Shown here: positions 1 to 12,300 of the stretch, piece by piece
Position numbering within the stretch: the first letter of the stretch is position 1
Layout of the letters: each line of letters begins with the position of its first letter
Origin: Oryzias latipes
Taxonomy: Eukaryota; Chordata; Actinopteri; Beloniformes; Adrianichthyidae
Length of the DNA stretch: 64,000 nucleotides
Direction of reading: 5' to 3'
Assembly: GCF_002234675.1 (NCBI RefSeq)
Contig: NC_019866.2
Coordinates: 15,855,311 to 15,919,310 of the forward strand
Made by a program: the position numbers and the translations under genes
Notes under the pieces: model-generated
Database searches by the model: none
What the model saw: only the letters and a program-made list of their open reading frames with translations
Told to the model about the DNA's origin: nothing

Positions 1-2591
1 AGACAGGATGATGAGCCTAAAGTTAGAAATTGAAGGGGTGATGGTGAATGTAGTCAGTGGGTATGCGCCACAGGTTGGCTGTGAGTTAGAAGTGAAGGAG
101 AGATTCTGGAGTGAGTTAGATGAGGTCATAGAGAGTATCCCCAGAGGAGAGAGAGTTGTTATTGGAGCAGACTTTAATGGGCATGTTGGTGAGGGCAATA
201 GAGGTGATGAGGAGGTGATGGGCAGGTTTGGTGTGAAGGAAAGGAATCTGGAGGGACAGATGGTGGTGGACTTTGCGAAGAGGATGGAAATGGCTGTAGT
301 CAACACTTACTTCCAGAAGAGAGAGGAACATAGAGTGACATACAGAAGTGGAGGTAGGAGTACTCAGGTGGACTACATCCTATGCAGACGAGGTCATTTG
401 AGAGAGGTTAATGACTGCAAAGTGGTGGTAGGAGAGAGTGTAGCCAGACAGCACCGCATGGTGGTGTGTAAGATGACTCTGGAGGTCAGGAAGAAGAAGA
501 GAGGGAAAACAGAAAAGAAGACCTAGTGGTGGAAGCTACAGAATGAAGAAACTTGTGAGGAATTTAGGCAGAAGTTGAGGCAGGTCCTGGGTGGTCAGGA
601 TGAGCTTCCAGAGGACTGGGAAACCACAGCAGAGATTATCAGGGAAACAGGTAGGAAGGTGCTAGGTGTGTCATCTGGAAAGAGGAAAGACGGTAAAGAG
701 ACTTGGTGGTGGAATGAGGAAGTACAGGAATGCGTCCAGAGGAAGAGGTTGGCTAAAAGGAAGTGGGATGTAGAAAGGACTGAGGAAGGTTGACAGGAGT
801 ACAAGGAAGCGCAGCGTAGAGTGAAGAGAGAGGTGGCAAAGGCTAAACAGAAAGCTTACGATGAGCTATATGACAGGTTAGACACAAAGGAAGGAGAGAA
901 GGACTTGTACAGGCTAGCCAGACAGAGAGACAGAGATGGGAAGGACGTGCAACAGATAAGGGTGATTAAGGACAGAGATGGAAAGGTGCTAACAACCCAG
1001 GAGAGTGTACAGAAAAGATGGAAGGAGTATTTTGAGGAGCTGATGAACGAGGAAAATGACAGGGAAAGAAGGGAGGAAGATGTGGTTGTTGTGGAGCAGG
1101 AAGTAGCAGAGATTGGAAAGGATGAGGTTAGGAAGGCTCTGAAAAGGATGAAGAGCGGAAAGGCCGTTGGTCCTGATGACGTACCTGTGGAGGTATGGAA
1201 GTGCCTAGGAGAGACAGCAGTGGAATTTCTAACAAGGTTGTTCAATAGGATTTTAGAGAGTGAGAAGATGCCTGAGGAATGGAGGAGAAGCGTTCTGGTC
1301 CCGATCTTTAAGAACAAGGGTGACACGCAGAACTGCAGCAACTATAGAGGAATAAAGTTGATGAGCCACACAATGAAGCTGTGGGAAAGAGTAGTGGAAG
1401 CCAGGCTTAGGAAGAAGGTGGAGATTTGTGAGCAGCAGTATGGTTTCATGCCCCGTAAGAGCACCACTGATGCCATTTTTGCTTTGAGAATGTTGATGGA
1501 AAAGTACAGAGAAGGTCAGAAGGAGCTGCATTGTGTGTTCGTAGATTTAGAGAAGGCGTATGACAGGGTGCCAAGGGAGGAGCTGTGGTACTGTATGAGG
1601 TCGTCTGGAGTGGCAGAGAAGTATGTCAGAGTAGTTCAGGACATGTATGAGAGAAGTATGACGGTGGTGAGATGTGCTGTAGGTCAGACAGAGGAGTTCA
1701 AGGTGGAGGTGGGACTACACCAAGGATCAGCTTTGAGTCCTTTTTTGTTTGCTATGATGATGGACAGGCTGACAGACGAGGTAAGACAGGAATCTCCCTG
1801 GACAATGATGTTTGCGGATGACATTGTAATTTGCAGTGAGAGTAGAGAGCAGGTGGAGGAACAGCTAGAGAGGTGGAGGTTTGCTCTGGAAAGAAGAGGC
1901 ATGAAGGTCAGTCGTAGTAAGACAGAATACATGTGTCTGAACGAGAGGGATCAAGGTAGAAGCGTTAGGTTACAGGGGACTGAGGTGAAGAAGGTGCAGG
2001 AGTTTAAGTACTTGGGGTCAACAGTTCAGTGTGATGGGGATTGTGGAAAAGAGGTGAAGAGGCGAGTGCAGGCAGGTTGGAGCGGTTGGAGGAAAGTGTC
2101 AGGAGTGTTGTGTGACAGAAGAGTGCCAGCAAGACTCAAAGGAAAGGTGTACAAGACAGTGGTGAGACCAGCTCTGCTCTATGGGTTAGAGACGGTAGGA
2201 GTGAGACAGAGACAAGAGGCTGAGATGGAGGTAGCGGAGATGAAGATGTTGAGGTTCTCCTTAGGAGTGACCAGGTTAGACAGGATAAGGAACGAGTACA
2301 TCAGAGGGACGGCTCATGTTGCCTGTGTTAGCGACAAAGTCAGAGAAGCCAGACTGAGATGGTTTGGACATGTTCAGAGGAGGGATAGTGGATATATTGG
2401 TAGAAGGATGTTGGAGATGGAGCTGCCTGGCAGGAGGGCAAGAGGACGGCCAAAGAGGAGATACATGGATGTCTTAACAGAGGACATGAAGTTGGCTAAC
2501 GTTAGGGTAGAAGATGTTCATGATAGAGTGAGGTGGAAAAGGATGATTCGCTGTGGCGACCCCTGATGGGAAAAGCCGAAAGAGAAAGAAG
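1..2591 (+). mobile_element. RTE-clade non-LTR retrotransposon (LINE), 5' end outside window
   Basis: The first 2.6 kb is the body and 3' end of a LINE. One reading frame runs from the left edge to the stop at 2564-2566, encoding an APE-type endonuclease and then a reverse transcriptase. The tail (about 2548-2591) contains GTGGCGACCCCTGATGGGAA and ends in a short purine-rich run. It is followed at about 2594 by hAT MITE sequence, so the element was inserted into that MITE. RTE assignment rests on the RT motif block and on the same tail occurring on the SINE at 6471-6694. The true 5' end and left target duplication lie outside the window. Confidence 0.9.
2..2566 (+). pseudogene. RTE ORF2 (endonuclease + reverse transcriptase) with two in-frame stops
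   Basis: ORF2 of RTE elements nicks target DNA and reverse-transcribes the element RNA. Segments 8-526, 575-793 and 821-2566 share one frame, interrupted only by TAG at 524-526 and TGA at 791-793. Endonuclease signs are [18 protein letters not shown] and the ARQHRM histidine motif. RT signs in order are GPDDVPVEVWK, NYRGIKLMSH, QYGFMPRKSTTDAI, FVDLEKAYDRVP, GLHQGSALSPFLF and the catalytic FADD box near 1812. A C-terminal region with paired Cys/His residues and the closing MIRCGDP follow; the stop codon lies inside the tail shared with the SINE. The absence of frameshifts over 2.5 kb suggests a fairly young copy, though the stops make it inactive as written. Confidence 0.9.
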
Positions 2592-2593
2592 AT

Positions 2594-2839
2594 GCATTTA
2601 ACCAATCAGAAGGACCCGTTTACGTTTTTGATCAATCAGATGAGCCCTTTTATGTTTGATGTTTGCCTCCTACATCGACAAGGGTCAGTTGGAGTACAAT
2701 TTTTAAACTGTTGCAGTGAAATGGAAATGATGTTTTTGTTTTTTTTGCTATTTGTTTATATACCGCAATTTATATCGTTATCGCAACATTAATTACCAAT
2801 ATGGCATATCGCGAGTTTTCCTCATATCGTGCAGCCCTA
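2594..2839 (+). mobile_element. 3' part of a hAT-like MITE, split by the RTE insertion
   Basis: This stretch is nearly identical to 6997-7241, the right part of a complete MITE at 6831-7241, and ends in the same terminal sequence ATATCGTGCAGCCCTA. The left part should lie upstream of the LINE, outside the window. If this is a hAT element, the 8 bp after it (2840-2847, CTATAGAT) should also occur at its missing left end. Confidence 0.8.
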
Positions 2840-3223
2840 CTATAGATCATGTATGAGTAGTATAGAAAGTAAAATAACTGAATACTAGACTACTTTTTGC
2901 TAAGGGATTCCATCAAACTGTTTTATCTATAATGACAAAAACAACTCTAGTGCTTTTCTCTTAACAAGATGTGAACATTTTCCATTATTCTTGGCAATAT
3001 TTCAACATAAATGATCAGTGGCGTTACAAAAAACTCTTGTCAGCTTGAATATTCTTGAATTTTGGTTGTTTTTCTTGTTTCTTGTTTGTGTTTTTGATGC
3101 TGCACTTCAGTGCCACACAGAAACCCCCAAAGGAAAAGGGCTTATACATGTTTTTAAATAGTCCTCTGATGTTCCTGTGCCATCCCGGATTCTCTCTATT
3201 CAACCGGTCTTTGTGTGTCTCAG
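2840..3223. other. Non-coding flank before the first visible sphk1 exon
   Basis: AT-rich sequence with no recognisable repeat or exon. It ends in a pyrimidine-rich tract and CAG at 3221-3223, the splice acceptor of the first visible sphk1 exon. An open frame crosses the acceptor, but I see no conserved N-terminal kinase sequence in it. Confidence 0.5.
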
Positions 3224-3373
3224 GTGTGGTCTACACGGAGCTGCAAAGGCCTTGCAGAACCATGATCCTGGTGAACCCCCACAGCGGGCGGGGACAGGCG
3301 CTGCAGCTCTTCACTGGTCACGTACAGGGCATGCTCACAGAGGCATCTGTTCCCTACACACTTGTCATCACAG
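3224..3373 (+). CDS. sphk1: sphk1 coding exon A (C1 / nucleotide-binding region)
   Basis: Acceptor TGTGTCTCAG ends at 3223 and donor GTCAGT starts at 3374. The exon enters at the second base of a codon and leaves one base over. It encodes ELQRPCRTMILVNPHSGRG followed by the ALQLF block. Human SPHK1 has NPRGGKG here; this copy has Ser for the first Gly of the GG pair. Confidence 0.88.
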
Positions 3374-6300
3374 GTCAGTCAGAAATGTCTTTTCTACTTG
3401 CATTCATCTGGCACGCCTCCTCCGAGGGTCAACTTCATGTGAAGCAGGGGATTAAAACCTCAGACCATTTCACGATGGACATCCGCCGTAAAACTGGGTT
3501 ATTTTGCTGCACATGAGCTGCACAAACTTTTAATCTCTACAGGAATTATGCATTGTGTGTTTTTTTTTTTTTTGTAATATTCACGAGCCACATGTTCACA
3601 GCACACGTGTGCACGCACAGCACCGGCACTCGCATGCGGCTGAGCACATGTACGCTGCTGCTCATTAAATTCTCATTTCAGACATGCAAGCTGCTCCACA
3701 TTTGGGATGAGATGCTTGTGGCTTTTTGTGACCTTAAATAGTGTTGGTTGTTATGATGGGAGGCTGCATTAATCTGTGAGCTCTGTCTGAGTGCAAAGAA
3801 GCAGCAACAGCACCAAATGAAAAAAAAAATTGTATTTGATATTGCTTCAATTCATTTATATTATGCAGATATCAAGACTTGAATGGGTTTCTTTCTGTCT
3901 CCTCTTTTTCATCACTATGCCCTAACTAGCAAAGACAGGCAGTTCCTGTTTCTGATTTTGGTTCTGCAGGAGGTCTCTTGGCAGGAGGTTCCTCTGCTTC
4001 TCTGTTGTCTGCCACCATGCATGTTGAGGATGTGAGCCTAATGTTGCATTCACACAGCCCTTTTACTCAAGAATGTGCTACACGCGTGTTCTTGGACCCA
4101 TGGTGTTCACACTGGGGTTTTTTTTTTTCTTTTTCTTTTGTTAACTACCGCATGTTGCAAATTTCACAGATCTTACTCCAGGCTTTTTCTTTCACAGCTC
4201 TATGACAGACTTGATGTCAGTTGTGAAGTTGTGAAGAACTACTGTAGTTATTATACAGAGGACGAATACAACAGAAATACACAAACTCCCATTCATACAT
4301 TGTAACAGCAGAAGCTTATATGCATATCGCTAAGTTATTAAAGAATACTTGCACCAATTCAACAAAGCTTTCAAAATAATTGCAATATCAGAAACCTGGC
4401 TAAAACCAGAAAAGGCCTAACAGTTCCAGCTTGAGAACTATGCTTTTCACTATGTGAACAGGAAAAAGGCGGGGAGGCAGCTCTTTACATACACAGCAGT
4501 ATTAAACACAAGGTTGTGGAGACAATGTCTGGCTGTATTGATGATGTCATGGAATACATATCTATAGAAACTAGTATGGAGAAACAGAGTAAGAGAAACA
4601 GTTCTCACATACACACACACTTACACACACTAGTAAATGGAATGCACACAACTATTTACAGGTTTGAAGTATATTCATACATAGAAGATGTATCACATAG
4701 GGCGCACCAACTGAAATTAACTCATGCACACAGACAGGTACATACAAGATTTGCATAGCCAACATTTTTGGAGAAGCCTAGATTTGTATAACAGGGAATA
4801 AACAGGTGAGCAGCAGAGACCGTCCGCCTGACGGGGGAGGGGGACACCAAGGGGACGGTGAGCCGGAGGATCAGGCTCCAGTTGCTGTGTGCAACAATAG
4901 ATAAAATTGGGGTGCCCCAGTGTGCCCAGGTAAGGGGCCCTACCTGCTTCTCGTGGGGTACAGCCCCCCCAGCTCAGATGTTGTGATGTTGAAGACTCCC
5001 TCACCGCATGGAAAAGAGTGCAAGGTCAGGGGCGCAGGAACCCCCGGACGCCACCGATGCCCTGGCAGTAGCTGCCGACCTGCCCCACACAGTCTGAGGG
5101 GCGGGAGACTGAGAACAACATGACCATCCCTTTCCCGCTCTGTGTGTGTGTAGTAAAGGGGAGCAATTAAAATTGGTGGATCAGGGCAATAAAGACTCAT
5201 CTGTTCTCCAACAGCAGAATGTGATCACCCAAACATGTCCACCACAGTACTTGATTGAGTTTTGTTTTTTTATCGTATGTATAGCCTTGGGTTCTAAAAA
5301 AGTTGGGAAACAAATACAATTGATTATTATTTATTATTGTTATTTCTGGTTTTAAATAATTGGATTGTATCTGAAAGCATTTCTTTTCTTTATACAAACT
5401 TTTGCTACACGTAAATCATGATTCTTTTATACTCGATCTGTATTGGCCCCAAACTGACCGTTGCTTTGTATTGTGCGTCACAAATCAGCTTAGTTGGACT
5501 GAATTGAGCGAACCCACTTCTAGCTGAGAGTTGGCAGTCTGAGTGTGTGCTGCAGCTAAAAGTGAGATGGATTACAGTTGCCAGGGCAGAGCAATAGTGC
5601 CTCTTTGAGACAGCGTGTGGGCTACTTTATACAGACTCTTGGGACTTAAGGGAAGGTGAGCAGCTGGGCAATTACCGATTTTGACAAAGAGGAATGTGGC
5701 TGAACCGATATAGAGATGAAACACATTGGTCACCATGGGCCTAGAGAGGTCAGAGACAGCAACCAGTGAGAGGTAAATATGAGTCAGTTTATTCACACAC
5801 TTAAAGCTCTAGGACAGGGGTCTACCCCTTCTTTGTGACTCTCTGGTTGAAGAATATTACAATGTTTTTTCTGTATTTTTTGGAAAATATGGCACTTCAA
5901 GTAAAACAGTCAGATAAAGTGGGGCAAAAGAGTAGTCAGCCACCAATTGTGCAAGTTTTCCCACTTAAAAAGATGAGAGAGGCCTGTAAATTTTTATCGT
6001 AGGTGTAAACATCTGATTTTTAATGAATTTATTTACAAATGATGGTGGAAAATAAGTATTTGGTCACTTACATACAAGTATGATTTCTGGCTCTAGCAGA
6101 CCTGTAACTTCTACTTTAAGAGGATCCCATGTCCTCCACTCATTTCCTGTATTAATGGCACCTGTTTGAACTCCTTATCTATATAAAAGACACCTGTCCA
6201 CAAACACAAACAGTCACACTCCACACTCCACTATGGTCAAGACCAACGACCAGGCTGGGAAGACTGAATCTGCAATCGGTACACAGATTTGTGTGAAAAA

Positions 6301-9300
6301 ATCAACGGTGGGAGCAATTATTAGAAAATGGAAGACATACAAGACCACTGATAATCTCCCTCCATCAAAATGATCACAAGAACGTAAGAAGCATTTCAAG
6401 GTCCTGGAGTAGCTTATCCAGTCTCCAGATCTCAACCCCATATAAAATCTTTAGAGGGAATTGAAAGTCCGGAGCCGGTTTAGCTCGTGCTGGTTTGCGG
6501 TGCCTTCCGTCCGTGAAACCAGGGATTGACTCCAGGCTGCTCCCTGTTCCCTTCTCTACTTCTGTGCCGGTCCCAAGCCTTGTTGCTTTGAGAGGGTTGC
6601 GTCAGGAAGGGCATCCGGCGTAAAACATTGCCAAGTTTACCATGCGACTCATTTGCCGTGGCGACCCCTGATGGGAAAAGCCGAAAGAGAAACAAGAGGG
6701 AATTGAAAGTCCATGTTGCCCAGCGACAGTCCCAAAACTTTAGTAGTAGTAGTAGTCATTTAAAAATACCAACAGTTTGTGAAGATTTACCGAAAACGTT
6801 TGAACGTGTCATTGCCAACAAATAACAAAGTAGGCCTGCACAATATACCGCAAATTTATCGTTATCGCGAAATCAAGCTGTACAATATGCATACCGCAAA
6901 AGACGGCAAAAATCGCAATAAATGATTACCTTAAATGTGCTAAAACAAACTCATGGCAGCTTGAAATATTGAACAAATGAAATAAAGCCCTTTAAGCATT
7001 TAACCAATCAGAAGGACCCGTTTACGTTTTTGATCAATCAGATGAGCCCTTTTATGTTTGATGTTTGCCTCCTACGTCGACAAGGGTCATTTGGAGTATA
7101 ATTTTTAAACTGTTGCAGTGAAATGGAAATGATGTTTTTGTTTTTTTTGCTATTTGTTTATATACCGCAATTTATATCGTTATCGCAATATTAATTACCA
7201 ATATCGCATATCGCGAGTTTTCCTCATATCGTGCAGCCCTATAACAAAGTATTATAGTAAACTTTTATTATTGACCAAATACTTATTTTCTACCATAATT
7301 CACCAAGAAGGGACCTGCGACAGACTGACGACCTGTCCAGGACGTCCCCTGCCTTCGCCCACGAAAGGCCAGGATAGGCTCTGGCAGCTCTGTGATCTCG
7401 AAAGGGACTAAACAGGTTTAGAAAATGAATGGATGAACTCAATTTTTTTTAATCAATCATACAATTTGATTTTCTGGATTTCCTTTACTCATTTTGTCTC
7501 TCATAGTTGAGGTATACCTATGATGAAAATTAAACAGCTCTCATTTTTTTAAGTGGGAGAACTCGCACAATTGATGGCTGACTAAATACTTCTTTGCCCC
7601 ACTGTAAGTCAAACGTTTTTCAGCTCACAAACAAACAGTTGAAGCATAGTGCATATCACTCTGCCAGGCTCCTGACAACAGTATCCATAATACTCCAAAC
7701 ATCCATCACAATGCCCTGTCATAGCTTACCAAAGTCAGACATTTTGACAGAATTTTTAAAACTGCGGGGAAAAAATGTCATGTCAATAAGCACAAACAGA
7801 GATTATTACTCAAGGTGCACCGGATTATAAGGTGGACTGTCTAATATGGAACAAATTCAAAGATTTTACATATTTTTATGGTCTAAAAAAGGGTCACTTG
7901 GTTAGCTCTGATTTAATTTTTGTCTGTCAGATTTATACATTTCTGGCTGATATGCATAAAAAATGATAAAGTAAATTGTGTATAGTTGTTTGTTTTTTAT
8001 CACATCACACTACTGTACCTACTGCTATATTTGCTGCATTGAGATGATCTTGTGTGACACAAGGTATCTTTTATTTTGAAAGGAAGTCATGTGTATCTCT
8101 GTCAAAAGTTATAAACTATTTAACCCTGTATGACTATTTGTATCATATTTGACACGTGCATTTCTTAGACTCTTATAGAGCTGGGCAAAAAATAAAATAT
8201 GCAAAAAATTTTAATTCTAAATTAGATTTTTGATTTCAATTGATTTTTTTCTCGCTGGTTTTACTTTCTTTAACAAAAATTACAAATGATGGAATATATT
8301 TAACAAAAACTATTTTCTTTAAACATCTCCTTCAGAAATTGGCTCTAACACAAAGTTCAGCTAAATACAAGCTGTACAAATGTTTGCAGAACAATGCAGC
8401 AGATGTTTTTCAGCTGCCACTTGCTTGAGCATCTCATAAAGAGAAATACTAGAATATACTCGGCAGAGCCTTTTTGGTAGCAACAGCCTTGAAACGGATT
8501 TTGCTGCGGATGGTTTGATGCTCTAAGTTTGAAGTGGCCAGAGTCTAATTTTGACTCACCAACCAAGTTGACTGGTAGATTTAAAAAAAATCTACTGTTC
8601 AAATTATTCCATTATTGTACAAACAAAACTATAGCTGGAATTAAAAAAAATATATATTAAGTTAAATGCAAACAGAGAGGAAGTTACAACATAGTAAAAA
8701 AAAAAAACAGAAAAAAATAAGCTTTTTCAAGGAACTTCTGTCATAATTTCTAATCAATCTTTGCTTTTGCCGTTTTCCCACAAATGTTTTATTTTCTGTC
8801 ACGATTGAGTACTGAGAAAACAAGAACAGATTCTCCTAATGGGAGCATGTGCTTTTTTTCCTAATTCTGCCTCCAGTTGATTCGTTTTTTTTTACATTAA
8901 ATCACAGCCTAAAAACATTCATTCATCTTCTTTAAGGTTTATTCCCTTTCGGGGTCACGGGGTTGCCGGAGCCTATCCCGGCCACTTGGGCGTAGGCAAG
9001 GGATGCCCTGGACAGGTCACCAGTCTGTCGCAGGGTAGAATATCCTCAATCACACATCCATTCACTCTCACACTCACACCTATGGACAATTTAGAGTTGC
9101 CAATCAACCTAGGAAGCCAGAGATCCCGGAGAAAACCCACACATGCACGGGGAGAACATGCAAACTCCACACAGAAAGGTCCCCTGTTGATGTGTTTTTC
9201 AGGTCCCCCAGCTGGGACTTGAACTGGGGGCCTCCTTGCTGTGAGGCAAGAGCGCTAACCACTGCGCCACCGTGCAGCCGTGGCCTTTTTAAAAAAATAA

Positions 9301-12300
9301 ATAAATAAAAAAAAAAAGCCTAAAAACATGATAATGTTTTGGATTCTTGCCATTGATAGTAAAGAGGCTACGCTCTCAGGAGCAGAAGGGGGGGGGGGGG
9401 GGGGGGTTCAGCTCAACGCCAGCTCTGTAATGTTACAAAGGCACTACTAAGAAGGATTTATAAAATACAGTTTTTATAAATGTTCTAAGAATAATTTTGT
9501 TGCATTTATCTTCTGTGAAAATGTAGTCTTTAAGCCGGTCCATCAATACAAGCAGACAACACACGGAACCGTTTGTTAGGATTGCATCGTAACATGATAG
9601 ATAAGATGAGATAAGACTTTATTTATCCTACAATTGGGAAATTCTTTTGTCTGCAGTAGTAAAGTGACATTCAACAGTGCAACAGTATGTAAGAACAAAA
9701 GAACATGTTTAAATTAAGCTATATTAAAATGAAAATAAAAAATACACACCAAACAACCTTTGTAGAAACCAAACGATGGAAACAACAATAGCAACAACAA
9801 ATGAAATACACTGTGTGGGTACATAGTGTGTCTCTGCAGTACTGTGTTGTATAGTCTCATGGCTATGAGGAGGAATGACCCGCGGTAGCTCCTTCTTGCA
9901 TTGTGGGTGGAACAGTGTCGTGCTGAAGGAGGTGGTCAGCCCCTCTGTAGTTTGGTGCAGGGGGTGGGAGGGGTTATCCATGATTTCATCAAAGAGTTTC
10001 AAATCTTTAGGGCAAAAAATGTACATTTTCTCTCAATTCTTTAATGTAGTAGGCTCTTTTATATTAACTCCATTGGAGTTAATTGGGAAAAAAATCCGTG
10101 TCTTATTTCTTTAAAGGGAGAAGTAAGAGTTTGTCGCTCCTATAGGGTTGTGATCAGTAATAAATTTACCCAAATGGTTTTTTAATTGTTGAAGGTTGCA
10201 GACTCCTGCTCTACGATGATTGAAACTCACTGCATTTGCCTGAGAAAGAAGTACAGATAGAAGCACCTCTTTGTGTACCTTTTGCATACTCTATGAAGCA
10301 TGAAGTGTTTATTTAATAGCAAAATAGTCTTAGTTTAACTTGAATTTGACAAGAATTTTTTTATATAGGAAGACTATTACTTTTACCCCATTGGCAGAAA
10401 ACCTTTCAAATTTTTAAATCTTTTGAAATATTTTTGAACAGAAACGGGTTAAATATAAGTATTTTTAGCAGAGTAGCATGTGGCGTCCATCTTTTAAACT
10501 GATTTTTCTCTGACCCATTAAGTAAGAAAGTGTCTGGGAAGTACATCATCAATTCAGGGTGCTGAGTCAGCTCCTCCCTCTGCCTCTCTCTGTCAACACA
10601 GCACTGCATCACTGCTTCCGGACCACCAAACACAAAAAAAAAAAAAAAAAACAGCAACGGGAGCATCCTGGAGACAGGTGGAGTTGAAGCAAACAGAGTG
10701 GAGAGGTCAGCACATGAGCAAAACAGTTTCTGCTGTGAATCCAGCTCCTCATCTGCCTCCCTCCATTTCACTGCCTTTTTAAAGCTGCTTCCACAAACCC
10801 ACACTGGGGAGTCTGGGATGGCAGACTTTAATGCTGGCAGGATGAGCCCACAGACCCTCAGCCGAGGGAGCCACTCAAGGAAGCTGCCAGGAAAAAGAGG
10901 CTAAACAAACAGCTTGCTCCTCAGCCAGCGTTTTATCCAGCACTCACACACCGCCCTCTGCAGATATTTGTCAGTCGCGGCTGTTTACATGCCGGCTAAT
11001 CTGCCTTGGAGCTGTTGAGTAGCCTCTGGATGAGAAAATGTGATATGTCTGGTCCGATAAAGGAAAATTGATTCTCTCCTCCACCTAATCCCCTTGATCC
11101 CATCCCGGAGGCTGCTGATGAAGTGAGCGCTTGTCGCCTTTTTCTTTTATTGTTCATTTATATACTTGCATAAATGGTCATTTAATTCTCATCTCTTGTT
11201 CTTTGTTAGAGCACCAAAACCACGCGCGAGAGCTGGTGAAGAAGGCTGACCTGTCACAGTGGGACGCACTGGTGATCATGTCCGGGGATGGCCTGCTTTA
11301 TGAGGTACCCAATCCAGTAGGGATGTTATGACTAATCAACTGACCCCGTATTTACACTGGTGCATCTGCGGTGCATCTGCGGTGCATCTCCGTTGCGTTG
11401 CAAAGGGGGTCAGTCTCACGACCGTCAGTTTACAATTTACAGACAATTTACATCATGTACGTTGCATCTCCGGTCCATCCCCCCTTCCTACTGGAGGTGT
11501 GGTTTGTCCTGCCACCACTATGTCAAGTAGTTTGTCCCACTCTCTTTGCTCATCCAAAACTTTGTTTTTTACCTTTATTTAACCAGGTGAAAACCCATTG
11601 AGATCTTTTTCAAGGGTGACCTGGCCAAGAGGTCCATAGCATATGTCACATGGATAAAGTTACAGTATAAAACAAATATAAAACAGAACGATGAACGATC
11701 CATGTTAGAAACACAGGCATTAAAATATGGACCCTTTTTCTTTGTGACTCAGTAAGAAGTGGAATAGTCTAAGTGAAGCAGGTTCACACCATTTCAGTTG
11801 AGATTGGAGAGAGATCCAGGCAGAGGCAACAAAAGAACTGAAAGCTTGTTTCCCAAATTCAGTCAAACACGGGGAACATACAGGTGCAAAACTTTACTAC
11901 AGCTCAAGGCAGAGTGACTGGTGGTTCTTTGTAGAAGCAAACAGAGATATGAAGGGACCAAATCAAGCAATGGCTTATAGACTTATGTTTTATGTCATAA
12001 ATTATATTATGTCTTTGGACTTGTCGTCCATGGCGAAAATGGACAACGGTGTTATTTGTGGTGTTAACATGCATTATTGCTTTATAAAATAACATTTTGT
12101 AACATTTAATTTTGGAAAGTAAAACAGAATTTTTATTTTTTAAAGCCAGACCTGTTTCCCATTTCTCTGACTTGCTGACACGTCTACGGACTGTAAAAAG
12201 AAATGCTGTGTAAAGCTTGGATTTTGTTGCAGAGGGACGGCGTGAGACACAGACAAGACAGAGGCGATTTAAAAATTGATTAATGAACATTCTATTTTTT

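Larger units (their letters stand above)
5917..7604 (+). mobile_element. Tc1-type transposon, internally deleted, carrying three later insertions
   Basis: The ends are inverted repeats: AAGTGGGGCAAAAG after TA at 5915-5916, and CTTTGCCCCACTG before TA at 7605-7606, extending inward through GTCAGCCACCAATTGTGCAAG-like sequence. A TA target is the Tc1/mariner signature. The transposase is reduced to an N-terminal piece (6233-6370) joined directly to C-terminal pieces. The body is interrupted by a SINE (6471-6694), a hAT MITE (6831-7241) and a SINE fragment (about 7305-7435). Confidence 0.85.
3374..11209 (+). other. sphk1 intron (7.8 kb), repeat-rich
   Basis: Intron between exons A and B. It contains a divergent MITE (about 3980-4330), a LINE endonuclease relic (4350-4600), a GC-rich repeat (4745-5160), the nested Tc1 block (5917-7604), an AT-rich dispersed repeat (8177-8620), a SINE (8935-9285), a poly-G run (9390-9407) and a LINE 3' end (9600-10030). 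Nothing recognisable was seen at 3374-3980, 5160-5917, 7606-8176 or 10030-11209, apart from a poly-A run near 10634 and a short match near 7815 to a mariner-type MITE end. Confidence 0.6.

Noticed and set aside
856-1531. Long minus-strand open frames (161 and 92 codons) opposite the LINE
   Set aside because: They are antisense shadows of the reverse-transcriptase ORF and show no family similarity.
8935-9285. Possible tRNA gene (boxes A and B)
   Set aside because: The surrounding sequence and multiple diverged copies identify it as a SINE; a cloverleaf is not maintained. The same applies to 6471-6694 and 60055-60295.
11345-11400. Tandem GGTGCATCTGC units as a possible CRISPR or satellite array
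   Set aside because: Only two to three units without spacers, forming the terminal repeat of a transposon.
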